Source: CAZVAO01 sp964625175 (GTDB lineage Bacteria > Bacillota > UBA994 > PWPR01). Taken from it: a stretch of DNA of 16,658 nt. Position numbers and translations under genes: made by a program. Where the stretch lies: contig CAZVAO010000051.1 of assembly GCA_964625175.1 (NCBI GenBank), positions 1-16,658 on the forward strand, written 5' to 3'. The notes below the pieces were generated by a model. That model worked only from the letters and a program-made list of their open reading frames with translations. It did not search any database and was not told the DNA's origin. Positions 13,227-16,658 of the stretch are shown here, piece by piece. Within the stretch, counting starts at the first letter, position 1. Each line of letters begins with the position of its first letter.

Positions 13227-14465
13227 CTAACTCTGAATGAGAATTAAGTCATCCTGTGGTGTATTTAAGTATTTCCCACCATCTGCTGTGACAACTGCCA
13301 TTTCCTCAACCGAGATTAGCCTCTGACCTTCAGCTACATCCCAAGCATAAAACCCATCAAAGGCAAAAACCTGGCCCTCTCGCAAAATACGTAACGCGTC
13401 AGCAGGCGGTGTTTCCCGTTGTCCTCCTGTTAAAGCAGGACCAATATCATGCGCGAAATAGCCTACTGGGTGCCCCGTACCCCAACGCACAACATCAGAA
13501 CCCGTTGTTTGCATCCAAGCCCTTTGTGCCGCATCCACATCATAGCCGGTTTTGCCCACTTGCATCGCAGCAAGCGCAATGCGATGTCCTTTAACGGCTG
13601 ACTGCCATTTATGAAGATCTGCTGCAGGCACTTCACTCGCTCCGGGTGCCAGCACATAGGCAAAGCGCTGGTAATCGGTACACCAGTGATCGTATACTTT
13701 GATACCGAAATCCGTTTGAATAAAATCTCCAGCGGTAATGATTTTTTTGCTTGGTCCTGCGTGCCCTCGTGCAACCCCTGAATTGACACTTGGGTTATGA
13801 TTGGCAGACCAACCATCGCCGACTCCATACTGCTCCATGCTCTCCCGAATCCACATAGCGACATCATAGTCGCTCGTTTTGCCAGGAACAATCTTTTGAT
13901 AGGCATCTAGAATAATCTTAACGGTAAGCTCGCCTGCTCGGCGCATGATTTCTACTTCCTCTGGCAACTTGACTGATAGCCATTCAGAAACTAAATCTTG
14001 AGAAGAGGTCAGGGATCCTTTGAGATCTCCGAGTGCCTGTTCCATCTTACAACGCTGGGTATAAGAAATTCCATCTGCAATATTCTTTGTGCCACTATTC
14101 ACCGCAATCTTGTTTGGGTTTAAACTTTTAAGCTTCATAGCAATCTGCTCGTAGAGGGTGGCGGGATTATCCATGCTAAGAATCTCATCGTGGAGATTTA
14201 ACTCTCTTAAACCAACCACTTCTCCCCACGGACTAAAGGCCGTTGAGTGGACATTGTCGCCTTGCAGTTCAAATACAATTCCCATTTCGCCACCCGCATT
14301 TTCCCCTCCGACATGTATTGCCAGTGGATCATTGGCATTCTCACGACAGATGATGACCCAGGCGTCAACCTTTGACAGTTTCATCGCTTGGGGTAATAAT
14401 TGGTGGATGCGTTTCTTGCGAATCTCAAACCAGGGGCTTTCCCCGCTAAAATCAAATTTACTCAT
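13227..14465 (-). CDS. M24 family metallopeptidase-like protein (Xaa-Pro peptidase-like, possibly altered metal site)
   Basis: A 412-aa cytoplasmic protein with an N-terminal creatinase-like domain (about 1-165) and a C-terminal pita-bread M24 domain (about 170-412). Family ligands appear in order: Asp252 (IQTDFGI), Asp264 (CTDYQRF), His332 in GTGHPVGYFAHD, then VFAFDGFYAW where the usual Glu of the EPG-like ligand site is Asp370, and a final Glu (Glu387, ISVEEMAVVT). M24 enzymes of this layout cleave Xaa-Pro bonds with two metals (Mn or Co). The Asp for Glu change could keep metal binding or mark a different activity. ATG 14465 is supported by AGGAGG 9 nt upstream. A promoter lies in the first copy of the 55-bp duplicated segment next to the assembly gap. 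Confidence 0.9.
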   Translation of the reverse strand: MSKFDFSGESPWFEIRKKRIHQLLPQAMKLSKVDAWVIICRENANDPLAIHVGGENAGGEMGIVFELQGDNVHSTAFSPWGEVVGLRELNLHDEILSMDNPATLYEQIAMKLKSLNPNKIAVNSGTKNIADGISYTQRCKMEQALGDLKGSLTSSQDLVSEWLSVKLPEEVEIMRRAGELTVKIILDAYQKIVPGKTSDYDVAMWIRESMEQYGVGDGWSANHNPSVNSGVARGHAGPSKKIITAGDFIQTDFGIKVYDHWCTDYQRFAYVLAPGASEVPAADLHKWQSAVKGHRIALAAMQVGKTGYDVDAAQRAWMQTTGSDVVRWGTGHPVGYFAHDIGPALTGGQRETPPADALRILREGQVFAFDGFYAWDVAEGQRLISVEEMAVVTADGGKYLNTPQDDLILIQS

Positions 14466-14496
14466 AGTGCCCTTCCTCCTATTGATATCTACTAAA

Positions 14497-14525
14497 ACTT
14501 TATCACGAATAGACCTTGATGTAAA
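14497..14525 (-). promoter_or_regulatory. Promoter candidate for the M24 gene
   Basis: On the minus strand, TTTACA (14520-14525) and TAAAGT (14497-14502) are separated by 17 bp, and TGA directly before the -10 gives an extended -10. It lies wholly within the 55-bp sequence that is duplicated around the N run. Confidence 0.55.
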
Positions 14526-14706
14526 ACGATAATTCTCCCGACCATTGGGGANNNNNNNNNNNNNNNNNNNNNNNNNNNNNNNNNNNNNNNNNNNNNNNNN
14601 NNNNNNNNNNNNNNNNNNNNNNNNNNNNNNNNNNNNNNNNNNNNNNNNNNNACTTTATCACGAATAGACCTTGATGTAAAACGATAATTCTCCCGACCAT
14701 TGGGGA
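14497..14706. other. Assembly gap: 100 Ns flanked by identical 55-bp copies
   Basis: Ns run from 14552 to 14651, exactly 100. The 55 bp before (14497-14551) and after (14652-14706) are identical base for base. This is the pattern of two contigs that share a k-mer-length overlap and were joined with a placeholder gap. The true sequence may contain the 55 bp only once. Confidence 0.9.
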
Positions 14707-14708
14707 AC

Positions 14709-14741
14709 AAAAAAGGGGACACCCCACGAATGAAGTGCCCC
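14709..14741 (-). terminator. Terminator of the stalk-domain protein gene
   Basis: On the minus strand, GGGGCAC pairs with GTGTCCCC (one bulged T) around an ~11-nt loop, followed by TTTTTTG. It begins 28 bp past the stop at 14769. Confidence 0.75.
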
Positions 14742-14768
14742 TATAATTATTGGTGCGTTAATCACATG

Positions 14769-16001
14769 TTATTCCAGTTTCTTTCTCAGTTCTTCTAACA
14801 AGTAACGCATCTCATATTTTTGACGTTGGCTCAAAGTGCCGTTAGGGAAGCCTGCAGGGCCATCAATCATCCCAGAATCACGCATCTGCTTATAGCGCTG
14901 GTAGAATGACTCCTCAATATTACGGATACCCTCAATAATCTCATCTAAAATTTCTAAAGGGGTAATAACCAAAGTCTCCCCAGTTGCATCCTGGGCGAGC
15001 CCAATCAGATCACGCAAAATTCGGATTTTCTCAGCTTCAGAGGCGCTGCTTTCCCTCAGGTAATCACGAATTCGTTCGCGTTCTGCCTCTGTTAGACTTT
15101 CCTTGCGTAATAGCGCCCGGATATCCTCCAGTGAATCAGATCTCGATCCACCTTTGGAGAATAGCACCGTACTCCCCTGGAATGGTCCTGTCATTATTGA
15201 TAATGCCACATTAGACTGATAGTGATTCGTTGTCACATCAAAGGTACCCTTCTCGAGTGCCATCACTGGATACCCTTCGCCTTCTTCCATTTCTTCTACA
15301 TAATAGCGCATAGAGGTTAACATCCAGAAATTGCCGTCAGCATCTAATTCACCATACTGATAGCCATCTGGGTCATAAATTAACGATATACCGACAGGCC
15401 CAGTCATATAGGGCATTTCAATACTTGTTTCCATCCCACTCTTCATAAACATCTCATCTGTCACTTCCAGCTCAAACCAGCCCATTACTGCTACTGGGAT
15501 CGGCACATCCATTTCGGGGAGGTAAACCAATGCATCCCCAGTCATGTGGTAATACCCGTCATTTGCAACTGGCTCATGAGTAATCATAATGTTAATCGCT
15601 TTAGTTACTGGGTTAAATGTGACTTGTGCGCCCAATAAATTGCTAATGAAGCTAAGGGGAACCATCGTTGTCCCTTGCATTAATTGGGCGGGGACATCAA
15701 TCTCACGCATAATCCCATTCGCCCTGACCATGTTGAGGCCGATGGGCAGTTCAATCACCATATCATCGCCAGTCAAAATAACTGTTTTCGTTGGACTATC
15801 ATATTCAACCATCAAATCGAGAGCTTCACCAATAAAACGCAAGGGCACCAATGTTCTACCTGCTTGTATAATTGGAGCTACAGTCGGAGTCAAAATTTCA
15901 CCATTCAATGAAATCTCAATATCTTGGGCATTTGCTGCAGAGAGAAACAATACAAAAACACAGACAAGTATACAAACTCTACCTAATAACTTCACCGTCA
16001 T
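14769..16001 (-). CDS. Secreted protein with copper-amine-oxidase-N-terminal (stalk) domain
   Basis: A 410-aa exported protein. Residues 1-26 form a signal peptide (short basic start, hydrophobic VCILVCVFVLFLSA, AxA site AANA before Gln26). Two tandem repeats typical of the Cu_amine_oxidN1 stalk domain follow: GRTLVPLRFIGEALDLMVEY (48-67) and GTTMVPLSFISNLLGAQVTF (110-129). Despite the name this domain is not an oxidase; it is a cell-surface module common in Clostridia and Paenibacillus. Residues ~150-285 are beta-rich and unrecognised. Residues ~285-410 are charged and helical with coiled-coil character, ending LLEELRKKLE. No sortase motif is seen. Start: AGGAGG lies only 2 nt before ATG 16001 but 8 nt before the in-frame GTG at 15995, so GTG may be the real start, two codons shorter. 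A clear promoter and terminator make it a single-gene unit. Confidence 0.88.
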   Translation of the reverse strand: MTVKLLGRVCILVCVFVLFLSAANAQDIEISLNGEILTPTVAPIIQAGRTLVPLRFIGEALDLMVEYDSPTKTVILTGDDMVIELPIGLNMVRANGIMREIDVPAQLMQGTTMVPLSFISNLLGAQVTFNPVTKAINIMITHEPVANDGYYHMTGDALVYLPEMDVPIPVAVMGWFELEVTDEMFMKSGMETSIEMPYMTGPVGISLIYDPDGYQYGELDADGNFWMLTSMRYYVEEMEEGEGYPVMALEKGTFDVTTNHYQSNVALSIMTGPFQGSTVLFSKGGSRSDSLEDIRALLRKESLTEAERERIRDYLRESSASEAEKIRILRDLIGLAQDATGETLVITPLEILDEIIEGIRNIEESFYQRYKQMRDSGMIDGPAGFPNGTLSQRQKYEMRYLLEELRKKLE

Positions 16002-16064
16002 CTCCTCCTATTCCATTTTATGATACCTAGTCGTCGGACTACCATATCTTGTTGCCATAGTTTG

Positions 16065-16094
16065 ATTATACAACGAATTAAGCCGCATTGGCAA
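16065..16094 (-). promoter_or_regulatory. Sigma-A-like promoter for the stalk-domain protein gene
   Basis: Minus strand: TTGCCA (16089-16094, 5 of 6) and perfect TATAAT (16065-16070), spacer 18 bp. It sits between the arms of a 9-bp inverted repeat, ATACCTAGT (16023-16031) and ACTAGGTAT (16104-16112). Confidence 0.75.
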
Positions 16095-16144
16095 ATGAGT
16101 TTCACTAGGTATGGCACAATAAAATTACCCTACTGTTGTGAATG

Positions 16145-16179
16145 AAAAAGCCTCCCCTTTTAATCAGGAAAAGCTTTTT
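16145..16179 (-). terminator. Possible terminator of the small membrane protein gene
   Basis: AAAAAGC (16145-16151) pairs with GCTTTTT (16173-16179), with imperfect inner pairing (TTTCC with GGGGA on the minus strand). An outer TGTGAAT/ATTCACA pair extends the hairpin. On the minus strand the stem ends in TTTTT. It lies about 90 bp past the stop at 16270. Confidence 0.45.
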
Positions 16180-16269
16180 AATCAAGGATTCACACACAAA
16201 ATAACAATTAAGCCCATTAGCTCAATTAAATTCATGCACTACTCATGTGCCTATTAGATTGCTTGGTAG

Positions 16270-16473
16270 CTAATAAGGTAACCCAATCAATCCGACTAAT
16301 CCCAGCCCAAGCATAAGGCCACCAAGGACTAAAAATAATGTGACAATAAGTTGATCATCAAAGATGTTACGCGAAACTTCGGATTTAGATTTTATCCATA
16401 GCGGATAAGATTTTCTTAATCCAATCAGAATCAGTATTCCCCCAATAATTGCCATTGGCCAATAGATAACCAA
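16270..16473 (-). CDS. Small two-helix membrane protein, hypothetical (TTG start)
   Basis: A 67-aa protein that I do not recognise. The first helix (about 2-20, WPMAIIGGILILIGL) is followed by a basic loop (RKSYPLWIKSKSEVSR, about 20-35) and a very Gly/Leu-rich second helix (about 43-66, LVLGGLMLGLGLVGLIGLP). TTG is taken as start because GAGGTG lies 5 nt upstream; Met7 has no usable site. A good sigma-A-type promoter lies about 50 bp upstream, which supports expression. It is the second TTG-started small membrane protein with a GAGGTG site in the window, but the two are not similar in sequence. Function unknown. Confidence 0.65.
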   Translation of the reverse strand: MVIYWPMAIIGGILILIGLRKSYPLWIKSKSEVSRNIFDDQLIVTLFLVLGGLMLGLGLVGLIGLPY

Positions 16474-16520
16474 AGTCTCACCTCATCATTTAATTGGATA
16501 ATTACTATATACTACTATAT

Positions 16521-16549
16521 AATATATACCACATTTCGAGACTTTTCAA
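16521..16549 (-). promoter_or_regulatory. Sigma-A-like promoter for the small two-helix membrane protein gene
   Basis: Minus strand: TTGAAA (16544-16549, 5 of 6), 17-bp spacer, TATATT (16521-16526, 5 of 6), in an AT-rich region with further TATA-like repeats. Confidence 0.65.
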
Positions 16550-16611
16550 ACAGGCAAAGAGGTTCTATAAGGAAATAATTGAATTACTTGGCGCTTCATT
16601 ATCAAATCATG

Positions 16612-16654
16612 ACCACCCTTAAAAAGGGTGGTTTGCACTACCCCTATAAGGGGT
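16612..16654. other. Two adjacent perfect hairpins at the window edge, possible mobile-element end
   Basis: ACCACCCTT (16612-16620) with AAGGGTGGT (16624-16632), loop AAA; then ACCCC (16640-16644) with GGGGT (16650-16654), loop TATAA. They are separated by TTGCACT. No T-run follows, so they are not typical terminators. Neighbouring subterminal hairpins of this kind occur at IS200/IS605-type ends, but no tnpA or tnpB lies inside the window. Confidence 0.45.
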
Positions 16655-16658
16655 TGAT

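Noticed and set aside
13463..13906. A 147-codon minus-strand frame inside the M24 gene
   Set aside because: It is a shadow in another frame of a well-conserved gene and has no own signals.
14492..14727. Minus-strand frames running across the N run
   Set aside because: They exist only because Ns carry no stop codons and the 55-bp flank is repeated.
1..16658. CRISPR array, toxin-antitoxin pair, prophage or defence cluster
   Set aside because: No regularly spaced repeats, no recognisable toxin, integrase, Cas or restriction genes; the HerA-like ATPase is of the solitary DUF853 type without a nuclease partner.

Overview
The window looks like a chromosomal stretch from a low-to-mid GC Gram-positive bacterium (Bacillota, most likely an anaerobic Clostridia-type lineage; the genus cannot be read from the sequence). 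The reasons are strong AGGAGG-type ribosome binding sites, compact stem-loop plus T-run terminators, sigma-A-like promoters, a DegV/FakB-type protein, a 'copper amine oxidase N-terminal' stalk protein with a signal peptide, and a SatP-type acetate carrier. A run of exactly 100 Ns flanked by two identical 55-bp copies shows that this is a draft assembly.

Layout. 1-2284: a three-gene plus-strand operon (acyl-ACP thioesterase whose first codons lie before the window, a HAD-IB phosphatase, a DegV/FakB-like fatty-acid binder) closed by a terminator. 2285-2741: non-coding, with a 4x8-bp tandem repeat and a GC-richer stretch of nested complementary arms. 2742-3188 (minus): a small TTG-start membrane protein, divergent from an EamA drug/metabolite-type transporter (3406-4278), which is followed by a YbjQ-family protein (4365-4685). 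4844-5088: a MITE-like element (terminal inverted repeats, 6-bp direct flanks, six hairpins) just upstream of a HerA/DUF853-type ATPase (5123-6613) coupled to a phosphoglycolate-phosphatase-like HAD protein. 7436-10040: a 643-aa protein (unknown N-domain, acidic linker with a 41-aa tandem repeat, NTF2/lumazine-binding-like C-domain) coupled to a ComB-like 2-phosphosulfolactate phosphatase. 10462-12331: a second EamA-type transporter and a SatP/YaaH-family carrier, each with its own promoter. 12542-16473 (all minus): a nitroreductase-like flavoprotein, an M24 (Xaa-Pro peptidase-like) protein, the assembly gap, a secreted stalk-domain protein and a small two-helix membrane protein. The last ~50 bp carry two adjacent perfect hairpins that may be the end of a mobile element.

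How the genes may work together. The first operon makes a coherent lipid story: free fatty acid release by the thioesterase, and binding of free fatty acid for re-activation by the DegV/FakB protein. The other genes are housekeeping or accessory functions without an evident shared pathway. No CRISPR array, rRNA, tRNA, phage module or recognisable defence island is visible. The least explained items are the 643-aa protein, the MITE-like element, the structured intergenic stretch at 2520-2662, and the C-terminal part of the stalk protein.
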